Notes under the pieces: model-generated
Told to the model about the DNA's origin: nothing
What the model saw: the letters and a program-made list of their open reading frames with translations, nothing else
The model's database searches: none
In this document: one piece after another, positions 43,304 to 51,665 of the stretch
Numbering within the stretch: position 1 is the stretch's first letter
How the letters are laid out: each line of letters opens with the position of its first letter
Source of the DNA: JAGLON01 sp041394985
GTDB taxonomy: Bacteria; Zixibacteria; MSB-5A5; GN15; JAAZOE01
Reading direction: 5' to 3'
DNA length: 64,000 bases
Assembly (NCBI GenBank): GCA_041394985.1
Contig: JAWLBI010000001.1
Location: 3,720,001 to 3,784,000, forward strand
Translations under genes and position numbers: made by a program

Positions 43304-44671
43304 TCAACGCTTGGCGTCGATGCCATACTTTTTGATCTTGTCGAACAGCGTCGTGTAGTCGATCTGCAGAATCTTCGCGCAGCGGCGCTTATTGCCGCGC
43401 ACCTGCTTGAGCACCCGTAGAATCGCCGCACGCTCGGCTCGCGTCTGCGCATGCATACCGATTTCCTTCAGACCGGCGCCTTCGCGGAGCTGAATATCAT
43501 CGTTGCTGCGGAGACGAATCGCCATGTGTTCCGGCTTGATCTTCTTCCCTTCGCAGAGAATAATCGCGCGCTCGATGGTGTTTTCCAGTTCGCGGACGTT
43601 GCCCGGCCAGTGATATTTTTTCATAAGCTCGAGCGCTTCCTTTGCCAACGTTTTTGGCTTCTTGCTCATGTCGCGACAATAGCGGGCGATGAAATGATCG
43701 GCCAGCGCGTCGATGTCCTCCAGGCGCTCGCGGAGCGGCGGTATGACGATCGGAAACACCGACAGGCGATAGAAGAGGTCCTCGCGGAATTTCTTCTGCG
43801 CAATCAATTCCTTCAGGTCGGCGTTGGTGGCGGCGATGACGCGCGTGTCGACCTTGATGGGCCGGGTGCTGCCCAGCCGCTCGACCATGCGCTCCTGCAA
43901 CACGCGGAGCAGTTTGGCCTGGAGGCCGATATCCATATCGCCGATTTCATCGAGGAAAATCGTGCCGCCGTCGGCGATTTCGAATTTACCGATTTTGCGG
44001 GTCACCGAACCGGTGAAAGCGCCGCGCTCGGAGCCGAACAGTTCATTCTCCAGCAAATCGCGCGGAATCGCTGCGCAGTTGATGGCGATGAACGGTCCCT
44101 TCTTGCGCGGAGATAAATTATGAATCGCTCGCGAAAACAGTTCTTTACCGGTACCGGATTCTCCCTGCAGGAGGACCGAGGTATCGGAGACGGCGACTTT
44201 GGAGACCAGCTTGAGGACGTCGGTCATCTTTTCGTTATCGCCGATGATTTCGCCCATGCCGAGGCGGTAGTCCAGTTCCTCGCGGAGCACCTCGTTCTCG
44301 GCGACGACGCGCTGAGATTTGAGCGCCTTGTCCACGAGCAGCAGCATGTGGTCGGAATCGAATGGTTTGGTCAGGAAATCATAGGCACCTTTTTTCATGG
44401 CGGAAACGGCGGTCTCGATAGTGCCGAAACCGGTCATGATGATGACGGCGGTATCTTCATTGATTTCCTTGATGTGGCTGAGAACATCCAGCCCGTCCAT
44501 GTCCGGCATTTTCATGTCGGTGATAACCAGATCGAACGGGTGTTCCTTGGCCAGTTCGATGCCGGCGGGGCCGGAGTCGGCGGTGTCGACCAGATAGCCT
44601 TCCTCGGAAAGCGTCTGGGAAACCATTTTTCGCATGGAATCTTTATCGTCAATGACAAGAATCGAAGACAT
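43304..44671 (-). CDS. NtrC-family sigma54-dependent response regulator
   Basis: 455 residues from ATG 44671; a GTG four codons upstream is possible but the receiver domain starts right at SILVIDD. Receiver domain 1-120 with phospho-acceptor Asp52 (VITDMKMPD). The AAA+ domain (about 140-375) has Walker A GESGTGKE, the sigma54-contact loop GAFTGS, and Walker B TIFLDEIGD. The C-terminal Fis-type HTH (RAAILRVLKQVRGNKRRCAK) completes it. It remodels sigma54-RNA polymerase once phosphorylated. No histidine kinase is adjacent, so its partner lies elsewhere, though HPt and receiver proteins follow upstream of it. Confidence 0.95.
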   Translation of the reverse strand: MSSILVIDDKDSMRKMVSQTLSEEGYLVDTADSGPAGIELAKEHPFDLVITDMKMPDMDGLDVLSHIKEINEDTAVIIMTGFGTIETAVSAMKKGAYDFLTKPFDSDHMLLLVDKALKSQRVVAENEVLREELDYRLGMGEIIGDNEKMTDVLKLVSKVAVSDTSVLLQGESGTGKELFSRAIHNLSPRKKGPFIAINCAAIPRDLLENELFGSERGAFTGSVTRKIGKFEIADGGTIFLDEIGDMDIGLQAKLLRVLQERMVERLGSTRPIKVDTRVIAATNADLKELIAQKKFREDLFYRLSVFPIVIPPLRERLEDIDALADHFIARYCRDMSKKPKTLAKEALELMKKYHWPGNVRELENTIERAIILCEGKKIKPEHMAIRLRSNDDIQLREGAGLKEIGMHAQTRAERAAILRVLKQVRGNKRRCAKILQIDYTTLFDKIKKYGIDAKR

Positions 44672-44763
44672 GTCAGGTACCACTCCCGCTAAATTTTTAC
44701 ATAGGCTAATAGCTCTTTATTACAAATATCGGCGTATCCCCATACTCCTGTATGGTTTCGGCT

Positions 44764-44778
44764 GTTCTAATTTAGAAC
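44764..44778. promoter_or_regulatory. Palindromic site upstream of the NtrC-type gene
   Basis: GTTCTAA-T-TTAGAAC, a perfect 7-bp inverted repeat about 95 nt before the start codon. A CCATACTCCTGTATGG hairpin lies between it and the gene (44740-44755). Either could be an operator or a leader hairpin; no regulator is assigned. Confidence 0.35.
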
Positions 44779-44888
44779 AATTATTTGTGGGATAACGTAT
44801 TAGCGGAATCGATGATATTTCATGCCCGGATCGGCGCCGGATGAAAAACTATTGCGGATAACCAATAGATAAGCCCGTCGGCAACTCG

Positions 44889-45503
44889 CTACTCCGGGTC
44901 GGCGCCGGCCTTGACCAGATCGGGATAATATTTTTTCATGCAATCGGGACAGATGCCATGGGTAAAACTGTGCTGGCCGTAATCGCTGAGGTACTCCTCG
45001 AAGCTGGTCCAGAAATTTTTATCGGTGCGGATGCTCTTGCACCAGGAGCAGATGGGGATGATTCCCTGCAGACGTTTGACCTGAGTGAGGGCGCTTTCCA
45101 GCTTTTCTATGTATTCGACGAGTTCGGTTTCCAGATTCATGATTCGTTCGCCGGCGGCGATGCGGGCGCGCAGTTCATTTTGGTTGAACGGCTTGCTCAT
45201 GAAATCATCGGCCCCAGCGTCCAGCGCCTGGACGATATCTTCATTGGCGGCCTTGGCCGTCAGCATGACGACATAGATGCAGCGCTGGCTGGGATGTTTT
45301 TTCAATCGGCGGCAAACCTCGACACCGTCGACATTGGGCATCATCCAGTCGAGGATCGCCAGATGAATATAGGGATTGGCATCGAAAATCTCGATAGCCT
45401 GTTGTCCATCCTCGGCCAGGAACGCGGTATGGCCCCATTTGTTGAGATATGATTCAACCAGTTTGCGTGAAACGGCGTCATCCTCGGCAAATAATATATT
45501 CAT
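44889..45503 (-). CDS. Response regulator with C-terminal zinc-ribbon-like module
   Basis: 204 residues. Receiver domain 1-120 with Asp52 (LAILDWMMPN), the switch Thr in VMLTAKA and Lys in SKPF. A coiled coil at about 125-148 (LETELVEYIEKLESALTQ) is followed by a four-cysteine module: ICSWCKSIRTDKNFW and HGICPDCMKKYYP. This receiver-coil-zinc layout is common in sensory clusters of environmental bacteria; the output module probably mediates protein contacts. It lies 45 nt downstream of the HPt gene on the same strand, making a phosphorelay pair plausible. Confidence 0.87.
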   Translation of the reverse strand: MNILFAEDDAVSRKLVESYLNKWGHTAFLAEDGQQAIEIFDANPYIHLAILDWMMPNVDGVEVCRRLKKHPSQRCIYVVMLTAKAANEDIVQALDAGADDFMSKPFNQNELRARIAAGERIMNLETELVEYIEKLESALTQVKRLQGIIPICSWCKSIRTDKNFWTSFEEYLSDYGQHSFTHGICPDCMKKYYPDLVKAGADPE

Positions 45504-45547
45504 TCAAATCCTCGCATGTTACCTAGATACATGTTCGATTACCGAAT

Positions 45548-46006
45548 TTACTCGCAAATAATTCCGGCATCGAGAAGAGATTGCCGCTCCCGCCTCAGCC
45601 TATCGGCCAGGGCATGGCAGATGGACACGACCGAGCCGTGCAGGTCGTCCATCAGCATGATGTCCGAACATTCGGCGGCTTTTTCCATTCGCAGGGCCAT
45701 TCCGGCGGCCACTTCCGCACCCATATTGAGGAGGGTGCCTTTTAGTTTATGGGAGATGCGGCGCACCCCGTCGTGATTATCGTCTGCAAGCGATGATGCC
45801 AATTCCTCGATCTGCTCCGGATATTGGCGCAGAAAAATGTCGATGAGATTACAGACGAGTTCCTGATCATCGGCCGCGATTGCATAGAGGCGACTGATAT
45901 CGTAGGTATCAGTACCTGCCGATTCGTGCGCCTCGGCAGAGATATTTGTTCGGTCCGACTTGTTTGACAATACGCCCCACTTTTTTTCCGGTTGATAACA
46001 TATCAT
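45548..46006 (-). CDS. Histidine phosphotransfer (HPt) domain protein
   Basis: 152 residues. The HPt signature VRRISHKLKGTLLNMGA carries the phospho-accepting His86; residues 35-145 form the expected helical bundle (VCNLIDIFLRQYPEQIEELA). It would pass phosphate between a hybrid kinase and a receiver, most simply the receiver protein encoded 45 nt downstream. The N-terminal 30 residues are low in conservation and no strong ribosome site marks the ATG, so the true start could be internal. Confidence 0.82.
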   Translation of the reverse strand: MICYQPEKKWGVLSNKSDRTNISAEAHESAGTDTYDISRLYAIAADDQELVCNLIDIFLRQYPEQIEELASSLADDNHDGVRRISHKLKGTLLNMGAEVAAGMALRMEKAAECSDIMLMDDLHGSVVSICHALADRLRRERQSLLDAGIICE

Positions 46007-46102
46007 GGCTGCAAAAACTCATTAGTACCGGTTTCTCCTCAAAGGCATTACGGCGTCCACCGCATCAAGCCGAGGTAGTCGCGCCCCCTGAGTCTTTCTA
46101 TG

Positions 46103-46122
46103 TATCGGCCGTTTGGCCGATA
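46103..46122. terminator. Hairpin after the two-CW gene
   Basis: Perfect 8-bp stem TATCGGCC/GGCCGATA with a 4-nt loop, 40 nt past the stop at 46162. It has no T-run on the minus strand, so it is a weak terminator candidate. Confidence 0.4.
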
Positions 46123-46161
46123 TCTTTGGCTCGGGATCGTAAAATCGAAGGAGAACACCTC

Positions 46162-46374
46162 TCAGCGTTTATAGTTGTCGCTATTGTAAAATTCGCACTG
46201 CATGCAATCGGCAAGTTTTGACGCAAAGGATCCCTGCACCTTGCCGCCACAAAATGTCCCGACGACACGGGCACAAGCATTACCGTTATTCGGATAGGCC
46301 GGGCAGATTCCCAATTCCGCCACTTTTGCTCCACCCTTTTCTCTGCCGCATTTTTTGAATTCCCAACAATTCAT
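46162..46374 (-). CDS. Two-CW domain small cysteine-rich protein
   Basis: 70 residues with GGAGG 5 nt before the ATG. It opens NCWEFKKCGRE and contains seven cysteines, including GICPAYP, FCGGK and CMQCEFY. This matches the two-CW domain family of short proteins often encoded near signalling genes in environmental bacteria. The cysteines probably bind zinc or an iron-sulphur cluster. Role unknown; neighbours are an HPt gene and a SET gene, each separated by more than 130 nt. Confidence 0.75.
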   Translation of the reverse strand: MNCWEFKKCGREKGGAKVAELGICPAYPNNGNACARVVGTFCGGKVQGSFASKLADCMQCEFYNSDNYKR

Positions 46375-46510
46375 GAAAACCTCCAGTCAAATGAGAAAAT
46401 TGGGTTATCGTATACAGGTATCGGCAGCACGAGGGGCGTAAAAGACTAATTTTATCTCGATTTGACTGATAACTTGCAATCTGTTCTATCGTTATACGAA
46501 AAACGCCGAT

Positions 46511-47005
46511 TCAGGCTGATTTTTTAATTTTGCTCGGCGTTTTCTGATATTTAGCCAAATTCAGGATTGTATTACGGCAATTTACCGCCTGACAGCGGCA
46601 CTGGTAGTAGCGGAGGAGTTCATCGGTGATTGGTTCGTCGACTTCGTAGCTGTAATCGAAGGTTAATTCGACGCCCGGCTGGATGTTTTTCAGGGCGTAG
46701 ATAAAAATCCGGCCGTCCTCACAGACGGCCTCGCAATTCGGATCGCAGGAATGATTGATGAAGCGGGCATCATTGCCGTCGATCGCGCCGTCGATGGTCG
46801 TCCACGCGTCGACCTCGAATAAGAAGGTATGGTGGCGACCGTTGCTGGAGTCGCTGCACTGTTCGACTTCTTCATTGGTTAGGCGGCGACCGGTATATTC
46901 AATGATTCGAGCGCCACGGCGGATCCGCCTGCCGGCGAATACGCCTTTCCCCTGAATTCCTGAATTGCGGACTTCGATATTGTCTGATTTCGGATAGTCT
47001 TTCAT
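46511..47005 (-). CDS. SET-domain protein lysine methyltransferase
   Basis: 164 residues from ATG 47005 (GGGAG 5 nt upstream); a frame seven codons longer lacks a ribosome site. SET motifs: GKGVFAGRRIRRGARIIEYTG, cut here as GKGVFAGRRI and EYTG, then RFINHSCDPNC, ELTFDYSYE and a post-SET zinc cluster CRCQAVNC. All residues for SAM binding and catalysis are present. Such stand-alone bacterial SET proteins are compact and often acquired by transfer from or shared with eukaryotes and chlamydiae. The target is unknown. Confidence 0.88.
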   Translation of the reverse strand: MKDYPKSDNIEVRNSGIQGKGVFAGRRIRRGARIIEYTGRRLTNEEVEQCSDSSNGRHHTFLFEVDAWTTIDGAIDGNDARFINHSCDPNCEAVCEDGRIFIYALKNIQPGVELTFDYSYEVDEPITDELLRYYQCRCQAVNCRNTILNLAKYQKTPSKIKKSA

Positions 47006-47318
47006 AATTTCTCCCGTTGTTCTCACAAATACCGATGAGATTTTAAAGATTAAGCAAATCGTGTACCCGGTCGACTCGCGTCAGAGATTCCAGCGGACAC
47101 GTTCGACGGATTTCATTGGCCATCGATAAGGTGTTTATAAATCGCGGGTTAGGAATATACGAATAGTGGACGAATTATTATCTGTCCGGACATCGTTCGT
47201 GAGCGGGAGAACAGGCAATGAAATGCCTTGCAGGAATTCGTACTTTATTATCAAGATGTTGTTTCATAGCTGTACCAAAATCGGCGAGGAATGCTCCTCG
47301 CCGATTGAATTTTTGCCA
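47006..47318. other. Intergenic stretch upstream of the SET gene
   Basis: About 310 nt. It contains the terminator at 47277-47304 belonging to the lipoprotein gene, and presumably the SET-gene promoter; no clear -35/-10 pair or gene is seen. Confidence 0.5.
47277..47304 (-). terminator. Terminator after the lipoprotein gene
   Basis: Minus strand 10-bp perfect stem TCGGCGAGGA/TCCTCGCCGA with loop GCAT, followed by TTTT. Located 15 nt past the stop at 47319. Confidence 0.8.
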
Positions 47319-47843
47319 TTACTTACTGGCCGAAATTGTGACGATAATTTTTGCCGAATCAATGACAAAGGTCGAGCCGACAGTGCCGGTGGTCGTGGCG
47401 TAATAATCGAACATTCCTTTTTTCGCCAGCGTTTTCAGTCGTTCGAGATTGGTCAGAATCGACAGTGATTGTTTGTAGGTAATTTTCGTTGTCCCGTTCG
47501 GAACGGTAAAGTCGGTGATGATTTTGCTCGCTGAAGTCGGGACCGTGATCGGATCCGGCCCGGTGGTGTAGTCATCAACATAGACGTTGAAGGTTACATC
47601 GGTTCCCTCGGTACTGGTAATATAGAATTCGGCGCCGACGGCATCGATGAAGTCGATATCGTCTTTATGATCCTGCCAGGTGGCGTCATCGGTGATATCG
47701 ACGCGATGGAAATAGAAATCACCTGACGCGGTGAAGTCAAAATCGGCAACGATGACGAATGTACCTGATACAATACATCCGGCCACAATCGACACTATGG
47801 CCAGTCCGGCCAACAAACGTAAGAATGATTTTTGTCTCAGCAT
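47319..47843 (-). CDS. Putative lipoprotein, unknown function
   Basis: 174 residues from the ATG at 47843 (AAGGAGG 5 nt upstream; an ATG one codon earlier is too close). A signal peptide ends in a lipobox VSIVAGC, so the mature protein probably begins at a lipidated Cys. The body is beta-rich with Asp/Thr repeats (DFDFTASGDFYFHRVDITDD, NGTTKITYKQSLSIL). I recognise no family. It is 10 nt downstream of the barrel-protein gene on the same strand, so the two are likely a surface pair: barrel plus lipoprotein. Confidence 0.72.
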   Translation of the reverse strand: MLRQKSFLRLLAGLAIVSIVAGCIVSGTFVIVADFDFTASGDFYFHRVDITDDATWQDHKDDIDFIDAVGAEFYITSTEGTDVTFNVYVDDYTTGPDPITVPTSASKIITDFTVPNGTTKITYKQSLSILTNLERLKTLAKKGMFDYYATTTGTVGSTFVIDSAKIIVTISASK

Positions 47844-47853
47844 CATGACCTCC

Positions 47854-48405
47854 TTAATACCCGCCGCCGAAGTAATAGTTCAGGCCGCCGAGAATCCAGA
47901 CTGCTTTCTTGGAGCCTTCTTCCTGTGGAGCTATCACGGCTTTGCCGCGAATATCGATATCGAGCAGTGGGCTGACGCCGATGAGGAATCCGAATCCGCC
48001 GGCGATGCCCAGCTTGCTTTCATCATAGGCGGTATCATCGTTTTTCACTTTGTAGGATGCGAATCCGACGAAGGCAAATGGTTTGAGCCCCTTCTTTCCG
48101 GGCATACCGCCGAGAGTGGCATCAATGCCGAATGATGTAATTTTCGAGCCGGCGATTTCCAGATTGACTCCGTCGATGGGATCCGGATCGCCCCATTTGC
48201 CGAACGATACGTGCGGTTCAGCAACGAGAAACGACGTCACTACCAGCCGCCCCTTGAGGCCGAAGACGGTGCCGCTTTTCTGATCATCCTGAACGATGGG
48301 GATATTGATGCCGCCGAATCCGCCGACGCCGAATTTCGGCGCCTCCGCATGCGACATCGATACTGTCAAAAACAGCACCCCAAGAACTAACAATGTCTTG
48401 CGCAT
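47854..48405 (-). CDS. Small outer-membrane beta-barrel protein
   Basis: 183 residues with GGAGG at a good distance from the ATG. Signal peptide 1-20 (KTLLVLGVLFLTVSMSHA). The mature part is a run of amphipathic strands rich in Gly and aromatic residues (KFGVGGFGGINIPI, KPFAFVGFASYKV) ending VWILGGLNYYFGGGY, an OmpA/OMP_b-brl-like layout of about eight strands. Channel or structural role is inferred. Directly upstream of the lipoprotein gene, which shares its transcript and terminator. Confidence 0.78.
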   Translation of the reverse strand: MRKTLLVLGVLFLTVSMSHAEAPKFGVGGFGGINIPIVQDDQKSGTVFGLKGRLVVTSFLVAEPHVSFGKWGDPDPIDGVNLEIAGSKITSFGIDATLGGMPGKKGLKPFAFVGFASYKVKNDDTAYDESKLGIAGGFGFLIGVSPLLDIDIRGKAVIAPQEEGSKKAVWILGGLNYYFGGGY

Positions 48406-48556
48406 GAGTAACCTCCAAAGATTATATGGAATTGCAACTCGTCTGACTTGTCATAGATAACAGATTGTATATAGTACGCCGCCAGTTCGTGCAGCAATTG
48501 ATAAAAAGAACACTGTTGAGAGAAGAGGATAATCTTCTATTAGTTTTGATGCAAAA

Positions 48557-48952
48557 TCAGATTGCCCGCGCCGATTCCCAATCCTCGCCCAAAAGAATCT
48601 GCGCCTCCTGCACGGCGTCCTCGAGAAACTGCTTCGGAACATAGATCTTGTAGTTGCCGCCTATCGGTGGATAGGTGGACATTCCCATCTGGCCGGTGAT
48701 GCCGAAGTGCCCGGTTTCGGAATGCACGATGGCCGGGATATTCTTGGCCAGGAGTCCCTCGTGGCACATCGCGGCGGCGTATTGTGAATTGACGGCCGCC
48801 AGAAGCATCCAGTCATTATACTGTTCGGCCAGGTCATCGCCGTTCGATTCATCGCTTTCCTCGGGCAGTGATTCCACCAGCCGTTCGTCGCAATCGGGGC
48901 ACATGCCGATGCCATACTCGTATTCGTATCTGCATTTGGGACAAAAAGGCAT
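48557..48952 (-). CDS. Zinc-ribbon protein with DUF2007-like domain
   Basis: 131 residues. Two CxxC knuckles at the N terminus (FCPKCRYEYEYGIGMCPDC) form a zinc ribbon. A short acidic linker (SLPEESDESNGDD) leads to a DUF2007-like domain (WMLLAAVNSQYAAAMCHEGL, VPKQFLEDAVQEAQILL). DUF2007 proteins are described as putative signal transducers; the role is unknown. The region before its start holds two palindromes (49008-49045) that could be operators. No terminator is seen after it. Confidence 0.8.
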   Translation of the reverse strand: MPFCPKCRYEYEYGIGMCPDCDERLVESLPEESDESNGDDLAEQYNDWMLLAAVNSQYAAAMCHEGLLAKNIPAIVHSETGHFGITGQMGMSTYPPIGGNYKIYVPKQFLEDAVQEAQILLGEDWESARAI

Positions 48953-49007
48953 AACTCCTCCCTACACCCATAAAATACATAATTTACTCCATAAAAGGGA
49001 AACGAAA

Positions 49008-49045
49008 TTTACATGATTTATGTAAACTCATCTCTCATGAGAGAT
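49008..49045. promoter_or_regulatory. Two adjacent palindromes upstream of the zinc-ribbon gene
   Basis: TTTACAT-N5-ATGTAAA (49008-49026) and ATCTCTCATGAGAGAT (49030-49045, perfect 16-mer) sit 55-95 nt before the start codon at 48952. They look like binding sites for dimeric repressors or one regulator with two sites. Confidence 0.45.
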
Positions 49046-49070
49046 ATACTTTGGGGGTAGATTAATATTC

Positions 49071-49104
49071 AAAAAAAACGCCGCGAGAGAAATCCCGCGG
49101 CGTT
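49071..49104 (-). terminator. Terminator after the S9 peptidase gene
   Basis: Minus strand AACGCCGCGGG, loop, CTCGCGGCGTT then T8. It is 22 nt past the stop at 49127. Confidence 0.9.
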
Positions 49105-49126
49105 AAGAATTACTATGCGATGTCGG

Positions 49127-51574
49127 TTATTTCGATTCCGCCGTCGTGGATTCTGCCGGAGCGTTCTTGACGTATTTCTCCAGCCAGTTATTGGTTTCAT
49201 ATAAGACATGCAGAATCGATTCGCGGGCGGTGTATCCGTGGCTCTCATTCGGCAGCATGACCAGACGGACGGTCGCACCGAGGCCTTTGAGGGCCGAGTA
49301 GAAACGTTCGCTCTGGAGCGGATAGGTACCGGAGTTATTGTCGGCTTCGCCGTGAATCATCAGAAGCGGTTCATTGATCTTCTCCGCGTGCATGAACGGC
49401 GACATTTCGAAATAAATTTCCGGAGCCTCCCAGAGGGTGCGATCCTCGGACTGGAAACCGAACGGGGTCAGGGTGCGATTATAGGCACCGCTACGGGCAA
49501 TACCGAGCTTGAACAGGTCGGAGTGCGCCAGCAGATTGGCCGTCATGAAGGCACCATAGGAATGCCCGCCGACGGCGACTCGATTACGATCGACGACACC
49601 CCGGCGCGCGACTTCATCGATGGCAGCCTGCGCATTGGCGACTAGTTGTTCGCGGAAGGTATCATTCGGTTCCGCGTCTCCCTCACCGACAATTGGCATG
49701 GCCGCATCGTCGAGAACGGCGTAGCCCATGGCCAGCCAGATGATCGGCGACGACCAGTTGACGCGTACGAAGCGATAGGGAGAATCGGTCATCTGCCCTG
49801 CCGCATCGGCGTCTTTGTATTCCTGCGGGTATGCCCACATAACCATTGGCAGCGGACCGTCTTCTTTTTTGTATCCCTCGGGCAAGTACAGCGTTCCGGT
49901 CAGTTTGACACCGTCGTTGCGTTCATAGCGGATAACTTCCTTTTGAACGTTTTGTAGTTGCGGCGTCGGATGCGGGAATTGCGTCACCTGGGTCAGGTCT
50001 TTTTTCTTCAGGTCGCGGATGAAGTAGTTCGGCTGCTCGGTCACGGATTCGCGGCGCGTCAGCATGGTCAGTTTATCGACATCGAGCAGTACCTGCGGGT
50101 CTTCATAATAAGGGGCTTCACTGCGGAACAGCTCGGTCGTTTCTTTTGACTTCAGATCGAACTTGCGCAGGAACGGGCGGTCGCCCTCGGGGGAAGCGCC
50201 GTCGCCACGCATGAATAACGTTCGACCGTTGTCGGCGGTTTGCAGGACATAGCGGCCATATTTGTTGCGCTCGGTCAGGGGGCGACCGGGATCATTGTAG
50301 CGGTCTTCCCATGAGCGATCCTGCAATAATTCCGGTTCGGCGTCCGGTTTTCCGGGAGCGACTCGCCAGGCTTTTATGTTTCTTGTTTTCCACCACCAGC
50401 CGCCAACGATGGCGAGGTTATCGTCGCCCCAGGTGACACTGTCGAATCTGATAGGAAGTGTCATCAGGGAAACGGGTGTGCCGGTGAACGGCGCATCCAG
50501 CAGATAAACTTCGTCGCGGATGTCGGCTTCTTTTCCGGCATCGCCGTCATCGCGCGCCTCGGCCCATGACAACATGGCCGGGGTATCGGGGCGCCAGCCA
50601 ATGGAGCGGCGTCCGGTGCGGACGGAGCCATACGGTATCGGGATATTATCGGCCAGCGGCAAATCTGCGATGGTTGCGATCTCTTTGCCTTTCGTATCCC
50701 AGATGGCGGTTTTCAGCGGGAAGCGATCATAGGGAACGGTGTATGAAAACGGCTCGTGCAGGGATTCGATGAGCAGGTATTTGCCGTCCGGTGACGGGAT
50801 GTCATCGGTATACAGGGCGGGACTGCCGATTTTTTCAGTCTTGCCGTCGGTGGTTACGGTATAAAGCTGCGAGGTCGCATAGTAGGTGAATACGTCCTCG
50901 TCAAATTTATTTTTCAGCAAATCCTGATAAGTTCGGGCGGGCGCCACTTCGCCGAGATTCTCGCGAATAGTCGGGCCTTCCGGGACAAGCGGTTTAACCG
51001 GCGCAGCACCGCGGCCGGGTACCAGTGCGCGAATGATAAGTGTCTTGTTATCGATCCAGTTAGTCGGGTCGCCGAACACGCCATTGAGCGGCAGGTCGGA
51101 TACCTGCCAGGCCTTGCGATCCTTGATCGAGATACACCACAGGGTAAGTTTCCCGTCGGCGGTATTGACGAATGAAATCAGGTCGCCTTTCGGGGAAAAT
51201 GAAATGTGCATAATGTGCCGCTTATCCGGCAGGCCGGAGATTTCGTATTCGCTGCCATCGGCAATTTTTTTAAGGCCGAGTTCGGTCAGATACCACTCGC
51301 GGCTTTGACCGTTCGTGGCGGGATTCAATCGCAGGCCGCCGAGTCTGAGTTCCGGCTGCGAGACTTCCTCGATTGAAGGATAGCCCGGGTACTGGCGCAA
51401 CAGCAGCCATTCGTGATCCGGACAGAGCGATATACGCGGCGTCCACGGGGCGTCAACGATATCGGCGACGGCTTTCGGCGGGACCTTATAGCCGCTTTCC
51501 TGGGCCAGAATAAGTGATGGTGTGAGAATGAGAAGGGTTAACGACAGGATTATCATCGTGCGCATTCTTGCCAT
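49127..51574 (-). CDS. Secreted S9-family prolyl-oligopeptidase-like serine peptidase
   Basis: 815 residues with a signal peptide (TMIILSLTLLILTPSLILA). An N-terminal beta-propeller (about 40-520, for example FSPKGDLISFVNTADGKLTL) precedes an alpha/beta-hydrolase domain with nucleophile motif GGHSYGAFMTANLLA. The Asp in MIHGEADNNSG and the His in PNESHGYTARE complete the triad. The layout matches S9 glutamyl-endopeptidase-like enzymes of Bacteroidota and related phyla. Likely periplasmic or secreted peptide degradation. AAGGAGA lies 10 nt before the ATG, and a good promoter and terminator frame it as a single-gene unit. Confidence 0.92.
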   Translation of the reverse strand: MARMRTMIILSLTLLILTPSLILAQESGYKVPPKAVADIVDAPWTPRISLCPDHEWLLLRQYPGYPSIEEVSQPELRLGGLRLNPATNGQSREWYLTELGLKKIADGSEYEISGLPDKRHIMHISFSPKGDLISFVNTADGKLTLWCISIKDRKAWQVSDLPLNGVFGDPTNWIDNKTLIIRALVPGRGAAPVKPLVPEGPTIRENLGEVAPARTYQDLLKNKFDEDVFTYYATSQLYTVTTDGKTEKIGSPALYTDDIPSPDGKYLLIESLHEPFSYTVPYDRFPLKTAIWDTKGKEIATIADLPLADNIPIPYGSVRTGRRSIGWRPDTPAMLSWAEARDDGDAGKEADIRDEVYLLDAPFTGTPVSLMTLPIRFDSVTWGDDNLAIVGGWWWKTRNIKAWRVAPGKPDAEPELLQDRSWEDRYNDPGRPLTERNKYGRYVLQTADNGRTLFMRGDGASPEGDRPFLRKFDLKSKETTELFRSEAPYYEDPQVLLDVDKLTMLTRRESVTEQPNYFIRDLKKKDLTQVTQFPHPTPQLQNVQKEVIRYERNDGVKLTGTLYLPEGYKKEDGPLPMVMWAYPQEYKDADAAGQMTDSPYRFVRVNWSSPIIWLAMGYAVLDDAAMPIVGEGDAEPNDTFREQLVANAQAAIDEVARRGVVDRNRVAVGGHSYGAFMTANLLAHSDLFKLGIARSGAYNRTLTPFGFQSEDRTLWEAPEIYFEMSPFMHAEKINEPLLMIHGEADNNSGTYPLQSERFYSALKGLGATVRLVMLPNESHGYTARESILHVLYETNNWLEKYVKNAPAESTTAESK

Positions 51575-51615
51575 AATAACAGAGTCTCCTTGTCTGTTTA
51601 ATAAAGTGCGTTGTC

Positions 51616-51644
51616 AGTATACAATAGATTACGCGCGAGGACAA
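51616..51644 (-). promoter_or_regulatory. Promoter of the S9 peptidase gene
   Basis: Minus strand TTGTCC (51644-51639), 17-nt spacer, TATACT (51621-51616), 42 nt before the ATG. Confidence 0.6.
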
Positions 51645-51665
51645 GATCGTGCGGATAAAAAGTGC

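Noticed and set aside
43451..44692. Two plus-strand frames opposite the NtrC-type gene
   Set aside because: Shadows of a high-confidence AAA+ regulator; no start signals.
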